In this document: positions 9,484 through 17,159 of the stretch, piece by piece
Layout of the letters: each line of letters opens with the position of its first letter
Numbering within the stretch: the first letter of the stretch is position 1
Assembly (NCBI GenBank): GCA_900543205.1
Contig: UQQM01000001.1
Span: 1-64,000, forward strand
Source: an uncultured Bacteroides sp.
Lineage (GTDB): Bacteria > Bacteroidota > Bacteroidia > Bacteroidales > UBA932
Direction of reading: 5' to 3'
DNA: 64,000 bases
The notes under the pieces: generated by a model
What the model was told of the DNA's origin: nothing
Databases searched by the model: none
Seen by the model: the letters and a program-made list of their open reading frames with translations, nothing else
Made by a program: the position numbers and the translations under genes

Positions 9484-10797
9484 TCATTCCGTGAAGTTGC
9501 GGTCAATCCAGGCTGCGATGTCGGAGAGGACTTCCGGGGAGATGGTCTCCTCGATGCTGCGGTATTCAGTGGGGACTCCGGTGGTGCAATGCTGGAACAG
9601 ATGGTTCAGCGAGTCGTATTCCTTTATGAAGTTCCGTTCGTTCCGAGGCAGTGCGGCCTGAATTGCAGCCAGATTCAGCGATGAGATGACCTGGCAGTCC
9701 TTGCTGCCGTTCAGGGCCATCACAGGGCAATGTATCGAAGAAATGTCCTCTGAAGGGTCGTAGTCTATGAACCAGTTCAGCCACGGATTGCCTTCCAGCC
9801 TGGCGTTCTGGCGGTACATCTCCTCCGAAACCATGCCCGGCTGTCCGGAAAGCTCCATGATTCTGTTGACCTGGGCGGTGAGCGCCCTGTCTCCCCTGAC
9901 TCCCGGCCCCGCGAGGCTTATGACGAAATCCACGGCACCACGGGCTCCCAGCATGAAAGCTATGGAGCCTCCTTCGCTGTGGCCGAGCACCCCTATCCTC
10001 GAAAAACGTCCGCTGCTTCTCAGGAACTCCACGGCCGCGAGCGCATCCTCCATGAAATCCTCCGTAGTGGCATTCTCCACATCGCCGCCTTCCGAAGCTC
10101 CGGTTCCCCGGTCATCATAGCGCAGGGAGGCGACTCCGTTCCTCGCAAGAAAATCCGCGATGACCAGGAAAGGCCTGTGGCCGAATATCTCCTCGTCCCT
10201 GTTCTGCTGGCCGCTTCCGCTGACCATGACCACCGCGACCGGCTTCCCTGCAGTTCCGGCTTCATAGCCTTCCGGCAATGAAAGCGTCCCGGCGAGAACC
10301 GCACCAGCGGCTTCGTTCACAAAGCTGACTTCTTCCGTAAGATATGGATACGGCGGCTCTGGTGTCTGCGGGCGCTTCAGAACTTCGGTTCCTTTTGTAA
10401 GGGTCAGCGGGAACGACTGCCCCGCCTGGCTGAAGGTTCCGACTATGGATTCCCTGAACAGCAGTCCGGAATAAGACACGTAAAGCGAAGGCACGCTGAG
10501 CTTTATCGCCGGATATGCCGATTCGTCCACTTCCGCCTCAATGCCCTCGGCGCCCTGATCTGGACTGTCCATCGTGGCCTTCAGACTGCCGTTCGGAGCT
10601 TCGCTGAAATTGAAGACTATGGTCAGCTCTGTCCGGGCTATTGCCAGTTTGCCCGTCCATGAACCGCAGAAAGGAGAAGTTCCGGTCTGCTCCACCACCT
10701 CTGAAAAGGGTGCGGCGGACGATTCCAATGCGACCGTCACTGCGGCGCCGAAAAGAAGCACGGCTGCGGACAGGATATATGCAAACAGTTTATTCAT
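9484..10797 (-). CDS. Exported alpha/beta-hydrolase family protein
   Basis: This 437-residue protein begins with a hydrophobic segment (LFAYILSAAVLLFGAAVTVA, residues ~4-23) that looks like a signal peptide or anchor. A ~130-residue beta-rich N-terminal domain follows, then an alpha/beta-hydrolase domain with the nucleophile elbow GHSEGGS, an Asp in NGSKDCQV and a His in NHLFQH as the probable triad, plus RYDDRGTGAS. The overall plan matches Bacteroidota serine aminopeptidase/esterase-like proteins with an N-terminal DUF3887-like or lipocalin-like domain. The substrate cannot be told. It lies eight bases downstream of the ThiL-like gene on the same strand, so it may be cotranscribed with glyS-thiL. 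Localisation in the periplasm is inferred from the N-terminus. Confidence 0.85.
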   Translation of the reverse strand: MNKLFAYILSAAVLLFGAAVTVALESSAAPFSEVVEQTGTSPFCGSWTGKLAIARTELTIVFNFSEAPNGSLKATMDSPDQGAEGIEAEVDESAYPAIKLSVPSLYVSYSGLLFRESIVGTFSQAGQSFPLTLTKGTEVLKRPQTPEPPYPYLTEEVSFVNEAAGAVLAGTLSLPEGYEAGTAGKPVAVVMVSGSGQQNRDEEIFGHRPFLVIADFLARNGVASLRYDDRGTGASEGGDVENATTEDFMEDALAAVEFLRSSGRFSRIGVLGHSEGGSIAFMLGARGAVDFVISLAGPGVRGDRALTAQVNRIMELSGQPGMVSEEMYRQNARLEGNPWLNWFIDYDPSEDISSIHCPVMALNGSKDCQVISSLNLAAIQAALPRNERNFIKEYDSLNHLFQHCTTGVPTEYRSIEETISPEVLSDIAAWIDRNFTE

Positions 10798-10804
10798 CCG
10801 TTTT

Positions 10805-11770
10805 TCACCAGCCCTGGGCCGACATGGGATGCTCCAGCCCGTCGGGGGTCACGAGCACCGAGCCGACCTCGGGAAGAGCCAGATGGCCTATGATGTCGAA
10901 AACCTGGAAATCGGTACGGAACCTTTCATAGTCGGAGAGCGGAACCGCGTAGAGCAGGCGGAAATCGTCGCCCCCGTTCATCGCGGCGGAAATCGGGTCG
11001 ATGTCAAGCTCCTTCCCGAGGGCGAAACTGTTGCCCTCGAAGGGAATCCTGTCCGCATAGACCTTCGCCCCGAGCCCGGCGGCCCGTGAAATCCTCATAA
11101 CGGCGTCAGAAAGCCCGTGAGAGACGAATACTCCCGCCGACGGCAGGATTCCCGTCTCCTCGAGCTGCGCGAGCGTCACAGGGCCCAATTCGGGCTTCAG
11201 ATAGTCGGCGACCATCATCCTGTATTTTTCCAGCTCGTCCGGCTTGTGCTCGAGCACCTGCTGGCCGAAATAGGCGGAACCGAGGCTGCCCGACACGCAG
11301 AGCAGGTCCTTGCTCGCCGGCTTCGGCCTCTGCACTTCCGTAGAATCCTTTCTGAAACCGGCCGCCGCAAGACTTATCGCAAGGCCGTTCCTCGAAGGGA
11401 CGAGGTCAAGCGAGAGGCTGGAATATCCGTGTTCCTTCGCGGCAATGAGGACTCCGCTCCACAAATCGCGTATCTGTCCGAAATCAAGTTTGGAAGATAC
11501 CCCAAGGGTTATCTCCAGGGTGCGCGGATGCGCCAGGGCTGCATAAAGTTCCCCGGTCACGGACAGCACGCTCTTGTAGCCCAGATGCTTGAGGGGAAAA
11601 TACACCAGGCTGAAGTCAGTGCCTTCAAGCAGCATCCGGGAGGCGGCGACGGCGGAGCCGTTCCCCTCGCCGCTGACGGCGAGGGGTTCTTCGAAGGCGG
11701 CGAAGCCGCTGCCTTCGAAGAGCCGCCGTATGGCCTCCACCCTGCCGATTTCAGCAAAAGTCTCCGCCAT
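10805..11770 (-). CDS. ThiL-family (thiamine-phosphate kinase) homologue with degraded active site
   Basis: The 321-residue protein aligns by eye along its whole length with thiamine-monophosphate kinase: LLEGTDFSLVYFPLKHLGYKS, the GSLGSAYFGQQVLE segment, the NGGDDFRLLYAVP motif near residue 265 and the C-terminal SAQGW seen in Bacteroidota ThiL. However, the acidic metal-binding motifs are altered: the usual GDDAAV reads GNGSAV, the TTD before LLEG reads ASR, the SDL/SDI motif reads TGELY, GGDTT reads LDLVPS, and (D)xSDG reads VSHG. I therefore annotate the family, not the activity. The start is the ATG at 11770, which overlaps the glyS stop (TAATG); the open frame further upstream lies wholly inside glyS. 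It may be inactive or have a new role. Confidence 0.8.
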   Translation of the reverse strand: MAETFAEIGRVEAIRRLFEGSGFAAFEEPLAVSGEGNGSAVAASRMLLEGTDFSLVYFPLKHLGYKSVLSVTGELYAALAHPRTLEITLGVSSKLDFGQIRDLWSGVLIAAKEHGYSSLSLDLVPSRNGLAISLAAAGFRKDSTEVQRPKPASKDLLCVSGSLGSAYFGQQVLEHKPDELEKYRMMVADYLKPELGPVTLAQLEETGILPSAGVFVSHGLSDAVMRISRAAGLGAKVYADRIPFEGNSFALGKELDIDPISAAMNGGDDFRLLYAVPLSDYERFRTDFQVFDIIGHLALPEVGSVLVTPDGLEHPMSAQGW

Positions 11771-13308
11771 TACAGATTCCTGAGAAGATTGTTCAGACTG
11801 ACCTTCTTGTCGAGCATGGACCTGAGTTCCGCAACGGGTACCCTCACCTGCTCCATGCTGTCGCGGTCGCGCACGGTCACGCAGTTGTCGTTGAGGGTCT
11901 CGTGGTCCACGGTTATGCAATAGGGCGTGCCTATGGCGTCCTGACGGCGATAGCGCTTTCCTATGCTGTCCTTCTCGTCGTACTGGCAGTAGAAGTCATA
12001 TTTGAGCTCGTCCATGATCTTCTGGGCGTATTCGGGCAGGCCGTCCTTCTTGATGAGGGGTAGCACGGCGGCCTTGACGGGAGCGATGGCCGCAGGCAGC
12101 TTGAGAACCACCCTGGAGTCGCCGTTCTCGAGCTTCTCGACAGTGTAGGAGTGGCTCAGCACCGCAAGGAACATCCTGTCCACTCCGATGGAGGTCTCCA
12201 CGCAATAGGGTACGTAGCTCTCGCCCGTCTCGGGGTCGAAGTACTGGAGCTTCTTTCCCGAAAGCTTCTGGTGGTTGCCGAGGTCGTAGTCGGTGCGGCT
12301 GTGTATTCCTTCGAGCTCCTTGAAGCCGAAGGGGAAGTTGAATTCGATGTCTGTGGCCGCGTTGGCATAGTGGGCCAGCTTCTCGTGGTCGTGGAAGCGG
12401 TAGTTCTGCTCCCCCATTCCGAGGTTGACGTGCCACTTCATGCGGTTTTCCTTCCACTTGCGGAACCATTCCATCTCCGTTCCGGGCCTTACGAAGAACT
12501 CCATCTCCATCTGCTCGAACTCGCGCATGCGGAAGATGAACTGGCGGGCCACCACCTCGTTGCGGAAGGCCTTGCCTATCTGGGCTATGCCGAAAGGTAT
12601 CTTCATGCGTCCTGTCTTCTGGACATTGATGTAGTCCACGAATATGCCCTGTGCGGTCTCGGGACGCAGGTATATCTTGCTGCTGTCGTCGCCCACGGAG
12701 CCGAACTGCGTGGAGAACATCAGGTTGAACTGGCGCACGTCTGTCCAGTTCCTGGTGCCGCTGATCGGGCAAACTATGCCGCAGTCCAGGATTATCTGCT
12801 TGTACTCTGCAAGGTCGTTAGCCTGCTCCGCCGCCACATAGCGATTGTGAACTTCCTCATAATGCGCCTTTTCGCGGAGCACGTTGGGGTTGGTCTCGCG
12901 GAACTTCTGCTCGTCGAAGCTGTCGCCGAACTTGCGGCGACCCTTCTCCACCTCTTTGTTGATCTTTTCCTCTATCTTGGCAAGATAATCCTCTATCAGC
13001 ACGTCGGCGCGGTACCTCTTCTTGGAATCCTTGTTGTCTATGAGGGGGTCGTTGAAGGCCGCGACATGCCCGGACGCCACCCAGGTTTTGGGCTGCATGA
13101 ATATTGCGGCGTCTATACCGACTATGTTCTCGTTGAGGCGCGTCATGGCATTCCACCAGTACTGCTTGATATTGTTCTTGAGCTCCACGCCCAGCTGGCC
13201 GTAGTCATAGACGGCCGCAAGTCCGTCATAGATTTCGCTTGAAGGAAAGATGTAGCCGTATTCCTTGCAATGGGCGACCAGCACCTTGAAAAGTTCGTCC
13301 TGAGTCAT
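11770..13308 (-). CDS. glyS: Glycyl-tRNA synthetase (homodimeric type)
   Basis: This 512-residue class II aminoacyl-tRNA synthetase charges tRNA-Gly. It is the alpha-2 type with catalytic and anticodon-binding parts in one chain. Seen are the N-terminal FPSSEIYDGLAAVYDYGQLG, the class II motif 2 region AQIGKAFRNEV and FRMREFEQMEMEFFV, the motif 3 region YVPYCVETSIGVDRMFLAVL, and a C-terminal anticodon-binding domain (AVLPLIKKDGLPEYAQKI... DSIGKRYRRQDAIGTPYCI). Length is normal. A TAACTTTG promoter box lies 24-31 bases upstream. Its stop overlaps the start of the ThiL-like gene, implying translational coupling. No T-box or other leader structure is evident in the short upstream region. Confidence 0.97.
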   Translation of the reverse strand: MTQDELFKVLVAHCKEYGYIFPSSEIYDGLAAVYDYGQLGVELKNNIKQYWWNAMTRLNENIVGIDAAIFMQPKTWVASGHVAAFNDPLIDNKDSKKRYRADVLIEDYLAKIEEKINKEVEKGRRKFGDSFDEQKFRETNPNVLREKAHYEEVHNRYVAAEQANDLAEYKQIILDCGIVCPISGTRNWTDVRQFNLMFSTQFGSVGDDSSKIYLRPETAQGIFVDYINVQKTGRMKIPFGIAQIGKAFRNEVVARQFIFRMREFEQMEMEFFVRPGTEMEWFRKWKENRMKWHVNLGMGEQNYRFHDHEKLAHYANAATDIEFNFPFGFKELEGIHSRTDYDLGNHQKLSGKKLQYFDPETGESYVPYCVETSIGVDRMFLAVLSHSYTVEKLENGDSRVVLKLPAAIAPVKAAVLPLIKKDGLPEYAQKIMDELKYDFYCQYDEKDSIGKRYRRQDAIGTPYCITVDHETLNDNCVTVRDRDSMEQVRVPVAELRSMLDKKVSLNNLLRNL

Positions 13309-13331
13309 ATCTTTTTTCTTTTATTGTTGTG

Positions 13332-13339
13332 CAAAGTTA
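13332..13339 (-). promoter_or_regulatory. -7 box TAACTTTG of glyS
   Basis: Minus-strand TAACTTTG ends 24 bases before the glyS ATG. Confidence 0.6.
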
Positions 13340-13365
13340 AGAATCTGTTTGGAAAATAGGCTGTT

Positions 13366-13788
13366 TCAGCGGTATATCTCCATCAGCGGACGCATCACGA
13401 ACTCCCTTTCGCGCATCAGCGGGTGGGGGATTTTCAGTTCCGGGGTGTCCACGGTCCGCTGTCCGTAGAGCAGTATGTCTATGTCTATGATCCTGTCGTG
13501 GTATATCCTGCCGCCTCCGTTGTCATATTCGACGGTTTCCCGGCGCCCCATGCTCCTTTCGATGCTCTTGCATATCCCGAGTATCTCTTCCGGAGGCAGT
13601 TCGGTCTCGTACATGACCGCGCAGTTGATGAAGTCATGTCCGCTGAAGCCCCAGGAGCGCGTCTCGATGAACGAGGACAGGGCCGAATGCGGAGCGCCCA
13701 TCATCCTGTCAAGCTCGTTCACCGCTGCCAACAGGTTGGAATTCCTGTCGCCGAGGTTGGAGCCGAGGGAGAGATAGACCTTTTCCAT
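13366..13788 (-). CDS. folK: 2-amino-4-hydroxy-6-hydroxymethyldihydropteridine pyrophosphokinase
   Basis: This 140-residue enzyme transfers pyrophosphate from ATP to hydroxymethyl-dihydropterin in folate synthesis. The family signatures are complete: VYLSLGSNLGDRNSNLL at the N-terminus, ETRSWGFSGHDFINCAV, the metal-binding DIDILLYG near residue 100 and IPHPLMREREFVMRPL near the end. I start at the ATG at 13788, which overlaps the stop of the preceding gene by one base (TGATG); the longer open frame upstream is inside that gene. It is the last gene of a sufS-sufE-sufT-like-folK run, an unexpected partner for sulfur-transfer genes, while thyA and folA are ~36 kb away. Confidence 0.93.
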   Translation of the reverse strand: MEKVYLSLGSNLGDRNSNLLAAVNELDRMMGAPHSALSSFIETRSWGFSGHDFINCAVMYETELPPEEILGICKSIERSMGRRETVEYDNGGGRIYHDRIIDIDILLYGQRTVDTPELKIPHPLMREREFVMRPLMEIYR

Positions 13789-14144
13789 CAGAGTTCCGGA
13801 TCCATTCCGAGGGCTATCCTGGCTTCGTCGGAAAGCATGCTCTGGTCCCATACGGGGTCGAACACAAGTTCTATGTCGCAGGCCTTGATTCCAGGAGTGT
13901 TTTCAACATTGTGCTTTATGTCCGCAATCACCTCGTCCGCCATCGGGCAGTTCGGGGCGGTGAAGGTCATCTTTATATGGACGTTCCTGGCCTTGTCTAT
14001 ATTCAGCTCGTATATGAGGCCGAGGTCGTAGACGTTCACGGGTATCTCCGGGTCATAGACCTGCTTTATCGCCCTAACCACGTCTTCGTAGAGCGGAGCC
14101 AGCTCCTTCACGTCCTGAGGTGTCAATATTTCGTCCTGATTCAT
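13788..14144 (-). CDS. MIP18/DUF59 family iron-sulfur assembly protein (SufT-like)
   Basis: The 118-residue protein is a single MIP18-like domain. Visible family features are the acidic DPEIPVNVYDLGLIYEL (residues ~32-48) and the conserved TAPNCPMADEV with its reactive Cys (near residue 72), then LVFDPVWDQSMLSDEAR near the C-terminus. Members of this family assist maturation of iron-sulfur proteins. Its place immediately after sufE and sufS (one base after sufE) supports that role. Overlap with folK is one base. I leave the gene symbol blank because short DUF59 proteins carry several names. A second copy of this domain forms the N-terminus of the Mrp protein at 58350-59420. Confidence 0.88.
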   Translation of the reverse strand: MNQDEILTPQDVKELAPLYEDVVRAIKQVYDPEIPVNVYDLGLIYELNIDKARNVHIKMTFTAPNCPMADEVIADIKHNVENTPGIKACDIELVFDPVWDQSMLSDEARIALGMDPEL

Positions 14145-14145
14145 T

Positions 14146-14559
14146 TCAGCAGTTCTTTAGAGCAATGTTCCTGATTGTTTCGATCATAGATACCAGACCG
14201 TTGGCCCTGGTCGGAGAAAGGTTTTCCTTGAGCCCCAGCCTGTCCACGAAGGAGAAATCGTCAGCGGCTATCTCCCCGGCGCTGCGCCCCGAGTAGACCG
14301 ATACCAGCAGGGAAATTATGCCCTTGGTGATTATGGCGTCGCTGTCGGCCCTGAACACCAGGACTCCGTCCTTCATTTCAGCGTCGAGCCATACCCTTGA
14401 CTGGCAGCCTTTTATGAGTCTGTCATCGGTCTTGAGATCCTCCGGAAAGGCTTCGAGATTCTTTCCGAGATCAATCAGATATTCGTATTTGTCGAGCCAG
14501 TCCTCGAACATCGAGAATTCTTCGACCAGTTCGTCCTGTCTTTCCTTGAGTGTTTTCAT
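14146..14559 (-). CDS. sufE: Sulfur acceptor protein SufE
   Basis: This 137-residue protein takes persulfide sulfur from the cysteine desulfurase SufS and passes it to the iron-sulfur scaffold. The SufE signature is clear: FSMFEDWLDKYEYLIDLGK at residues ~15-33, then LIKGCQSRVWLDAE with the acceptor Cys near residue 51, and the C-terminal LGLKENLSPTRANGL. The start at 14559 overlaps the sufS stop by four bases (ATGA), indicating translational coupling with its enzyme partner. The longer open frame upstream is inside sufS and is rejected. The SufBCD scaffold genes are not in this window. Confidence 0.95.
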   Translation of the reverse strand: MKTLKERQDELVEEFSMFEDWLDKYEYLIDLGKNLEAFPEDLKTDDRLIKGCQSRVWLDAEMKDGVLVFRADSDAIITKGIISLLVSVYSGRSAGEIAADDFSFVDRLGLKENLSPTRANGLVSMIETIRNIALKNC

Positions 14560-15791
14560 GCTTCGAGCATTTTTATGGCCTTTTTGAGCGAGTTGAGGAA
14601 GTATTCGGCTTCCTGCATGGTGTTGTAGGGAGCGAACGAGGCCCTGAGCATTCCGGTGACTCCGTATCTGTCCATCAGAGGTTCGGCGCACATCTGACCC
14701 GAACGCAGGGCTATTCCCATCTTGTCGAGTATCAGAGCAAGGTCTTCATGGTGGCAGTGTTCCACGGAGAACGAAAACAGGGCTATCTTGCGGAAATCAT
14801 GTCCGTAAGCCTCCCCAGGTATACCATATAGCCTCAATCCCGGAATCTTCGGAAGATTTTCCAGCAGATAAGCGGTAATTTCTTTCGTATTTCGCTCTAT
14901 ATCAACATCTTCCATTAATTCAAGCATCTCTGTCGCGGGCTTCAGGGTGGGTGCTCCGGCGAAGTTCTGCGTGCCGGCTTCAAATTTCAGCGGCACGGGA
15001 GCGTATGTCGTTCCGCTCCATTTCACGTTGCCGACCATCTCCCCTCCTCCCATATACGGGGGAATCGCGTCGAGCAGCTCCTTCTTTCCGTAAAGGACAC
15101 CGGTTCCCGGGGCCGCATACATCTTATGGCCTGAAAAGGCGTAGAAATCGCAATCAATGTCTTTCAGATCCGGGTGCCCGTGTACCGCACCCTGGGCGCC
15201 GTCAACGAGCAGACGGCAGCCGTGGGAATGGCATATCCCGGCTATCTCCTTCACCGGATTCACCAACCCGAGCACGTTGGAGACATGCGTCACGCAAACG
15301 AGTTTTGTTCTGTCGCTGAGCATTCCTTCGAGCAAATCCACGCGCAGCCTCCCCGCTTCGTCCACGGGTAGAACCTTGAGCCGTGCATGTTTCCTGCCGC
15401 ACATCATCTGCCAGGGCACAAGGTCGGAATGATGCTCGCTTTCGCTGACTATTATTTCATCTCCCTCCTTTACGAACGCTTCGCCGAAACTGAAGGCGAC
15501 GAGATTTATGGAAGCCGTGGTTCCAGAAGTGAAAACGATTTCCTTGGGGCTCACGTTCAGATATGCCGCCACCGTTTCGCGCGCACTTTCATATTCCTCC
15601 GTGGCGACGGAAGATATATGATGCACGGCCCTGTGGATATTTGCACTGTATTTTTCCGAAAGTTCGACCCATTTCGAGACTACGCTGCGGGGCCTCAGCG
15701 AGGTTGCGGCGTTGTCAAGATAGACGAGAGGCTTTCCGTATACTTTTTCGTCAAGCTGGGTGAATTCCTTCCTTAATTCCTGAATATCCAT
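14556..15791 (-). CDS. sufS: Cysteine desulfurase SufS
   Basis: This 411-residue PLP enzyme mobilises sulfur from L-cysteine for iron-sulfur cluster assembly. Features are the N-terminal PLVYLDNAATSLRPRSVV, the PLP-binding Lys in FSGHKMYAAPGTGVLYG near residue 225, and the catalytic Cys in LRSGQMCAEPLMDRYG near residue 370, in the group II (SufS) context. I start at the ATG at 15791; a TTG two codons earlier is in frame but less likely. It leads a four-gene minus-strand operon with sufE, a DUF59 gene and folK. An imperfect promoter box (TAAATTCG) lies upstream. The absence of sufBCD beside it means the SUF genes are split in this genome. Confidence 0.95.
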   Translation of the reverse strand: MDIQELRKEFTQLDEKVYGKPLVYLDNAATSLRPRSVVSKWVELSEKYSANIHRAVHHISSVATEEYESARETVAAYLNVSPKEIVFTSGTTASINLVAFSFGEAFVKEGDEIIVSESEHHSDLVPWQMMCGRKHARLKVLPVDEAGRLRVDLLEGMLSDRTKLVCVTHVSNVLGLVNPVKEIAGICHSHGCRLLVDGAQGAVHGHPDLKDIDCDFYAFSGHKMYAAPGTGVLYGKKELLDAIPPYMGGGEMVGNVKWSGTTYAPVPLKFEAGTQNFAGAPTLKPATEMLELMEDVDIERNTKEITAYLLENLPKIPGLRLYGIPGEAYGHDFRKIALFSFSVEHCHHEDLALILDKMGIALRSGQMCAEPLMDRYGVTGMLRASFAPYNTMQEAEYFLNSLKKAIKMLEA

Positions 15792-15920
15792 AATCAAATT
15801 TGCAGAACTGCGAATTTAGCATTTTTCACGCAATTACGTGCTTTTCAGGGGATAAAACTCTCCTCTGTCCTTCCGTTCTGTCTGTTCCCGGTCCCACCGG
15901 ATTTGGTTCCTTGGTCCCGT

Positions 15921-15936
15921 CGGATTTGCAAATCCG
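15921..15936. repeat. Perfect 16-base palindrome CGGATTTGCAAATCCG
   Basis: CGGATTTGCAAATCCG reads identically on both strands. It overlaps the second of two imperfect direct repeats (15890-15904 and 15913-15927, 13 of 15 identical) and shares the TTGCAAAT core with elements at 1022 and 16440. Confidence 0.6.
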
Positions 15937-15980
15937 TTGTCAGTTCAGTCAAATTTGCAATCGGTGGAATAGTTCAATAT

Positions 15981-16092
15981 CCGAGAGGCAGGGATGCCCC
16001 CTCGGAGGTTCCGCTGCGCTCCATCAATGCTGCGCATTGCACGCTCACAGCCGCGTGCGGCTAGCCTCCTCGAAGGCATCCCTGCCTCTCGG
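15981..16092. repeat. 112-base element bounded by perfect 18-base inverted repeats
   Basis: CCGAGAGGCAGGGATGCC at 15981-15998 is exactly complementary to GGCATCCCTGCCTCTCGG at 16075-16092. Inside are smaller hairpins, AATGC-TGC-GCATT (about 16026-16038) and GCCGC-GT-GCGGC (about 16050-16061), and partly matching GGAGG/CCTCC blocks that extend the stem. No open frame covers it. It could be a REP-like or MITE-like element or a structured RNA. Confidence 0.7.
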
Positions 16093-16320
16093 ACAAAAAC
16101 AATCGGTCATGCCAACGTTAGCTTAAATAAATGCGGCTGTATTGAAATTCGATTCACCGTTCTGAAGGATTCGCTAACCAGTACAACGTATAACAAGTTA
16201 TAAAGAAAAATCAATAACAACGGCAGCAGACAAGGCAGTGTTGCCGGAGGGCCATATCATCCACGAACAGACGGCATAATACTCCGCAAACTACAGGCTG
16301 CAAGTCCAGACGAACAAGGA

Positions 16321-16405
16321 GCCAGCCGCGGCGAGTCGGCATCAGGCAGTATAGGGATGTGCGGTGGTTCTTACTGCCTGAGGGCGATCTCAGACGGCGG
16401 CTGGC
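16321..16405. repeat. Nested double hairpin, possible structured RNA
   Basis: The outer stem GCCAGCCGC / GCGGCTGGC (16321-16329 / 16397-16405) and the inner stem CAGGCAGTA / TACTGCCTG (16343-16351 / 16372-16380) are both perfect and nested, with a 20-base apical loop. No promoter was identified with confidence and I do not recognise a known RNA family. Confidence 0.5.
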
Positions 16406-16439
16406 AAAACAACAACCAGATTGCAACTAAAGATAGCAG

Positions 16440-16461
16440 CGGCAGGGCTGCAAATCTGCCG
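16440..16461. repeat. Near-palindrome with TGCAAAT core (copy 2)
   Basis: CGGCAG arms and CTGCCG arms enclose GGCTGCAAAT. It is a sibling of the element at 1022-1043, which has the same arms and ATTGCAAATC inside. Confidence 0.45.
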
Positions 16462-16563
16462 AAACGGTGCTCATGACCGGACGACAATACCAAAGATTTT
16501 CCCGAATAATTTGATTTAGCTGACGACAAGAACTAACTTTACGGAACAAAAATCAAACACGAG

Positions 16564-17157
16564 ATGATAGACTACATTTCAGGAAGACTGACAGAACTCT
16601 CCCCCACCAATGCGGTAATCGAAAACCAGGGAATAGGCTACATAATGGAGATTTCCCTGCAGACCTACGAGGTTCTGAACGGCAAAACCGAAGCCACACT
16701 TTACATTCAGAGGCAGGTAAACCAGCGTGACGGTATAGAAACAGACTACGGCTTCGCCACAAAGGAAGAGCGCAACCTTTTCCGCTCGATCACGGGCGTG
16801 TCCGGAATGGGCGCCTCTTCGGCAAGAATGATATTGTCGTCATTGACTCCGGAAGAACTTCAGAACACCATCCTTTCTGAAAACGTTGCAAGACTGAAAT
16901 CAATCAAGGGAATAGGGCTCAAAAGTGCGCAGCGACTCATACTCGAACTCAAGGACAAGATAGTGAAGGGCGAAGGAAGCAACTTCGAAGCGATACTCAA
17001 AGCTCAGACCAACGCCGATGCAGAAGAAGCGGCTATCGCGCTTCAGAATCTCGGATTCACGAAGCCCAACATCTCAAAGGCGATACAGGACATACTGAAG
17101 AAGACCCCTGACGCTAAAGTAGAGGATATAATCAAGGCCGCACTGAAAATGCTATAG
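16564..17157 (+). CDS. ruvA: Holliday junction branch-migration protein RuvA
   Basis: The 197-residue protein binds four-way junctions as a tetramer and recruits RuvB. It shows the N-terminal OB-fold (MIDYISGRLTELSPTNAVIE), tandem helix-hairpin-helix motifs (FRSITGVSGMGASSARMIL and LKSIKGIGLKSAQRLIL, about residues 75-130) and the flexible linker plus RuvB-binding domain III at the C-terminus (NADAEEAAIALQNLGF). Its partner ruvB is about 9 kb away on the opposite strand rather than adjacent, as is common in this phylum. A weak promoter-like TAACTTTA lies about 25 bases upstream. It is convergent with mnmG, with two bases between the stops. Confidence 0.96.
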   Translation: MIDYISGRLTELSPTNAVIENQGIGYIMEISLQTYEVLNGKTEATLYIQRQVNQRDGIETDYGFATKEERNLFRSITGVSGMGASSARMILSSLTPEELQNTILSENVARLKSIKGIGLKSAQRLILELKDKIVKGEGSNFEAILKAQTNADAEEAAIALQNLGFTKPNISKAIQDILKKTPDAKVEDIIKAALKML

Positions 17158-17159
17158 AT

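Larger units (their letters stand above)
15792..16563. other. Gene-free 770-base stretch rich in inverted repeats
   Basis: No convincing coding sequence lies between the divergent genes sufS and ruvA. The stretch holds a 15-base imperfect direct repeat (GGTCCC-N2-CGGATTT at 15890 and 15913), a 16-base perfect palindrome, an 18-base perfect inverted repeat with a 76-base spacer, a nested double hairpin and a TGCAAAT-core near-palindrome, each listed separately. The only open frames are short and lack family features. It may be non-coding RNA, dispersed repeats or decayed sequence. Confidence 0.6.

Noticed and set aside
11771..11920. N-terminal extension of the ThiL-like protein into glyS
   Set aside because: The extension is Arg/Gln-rich shadow sequence of glyS; the ATG overlapping the glyS stop gives the normal family N-terminus.
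12151..13242. 363-residue open frame on the plus strand opposite glyS
   Set aside because: It is the antisense shadow of glyS, with no family features; the minus-strand product is unmistakable.
13309..13365. T-box or other riboswitch upstream of glyS
   Set aside because: The upstream gap is only 57 bases and holds a promoter box at the usual place, so there is no room for such a leader.
16211..16426. 71-residue minus-strand open frame in the sufS-ruvA gap
   Set aside because: Cys/Arg-rich, no start context or promoter, and it overlaps the nested hairpin; more likely non-coding.
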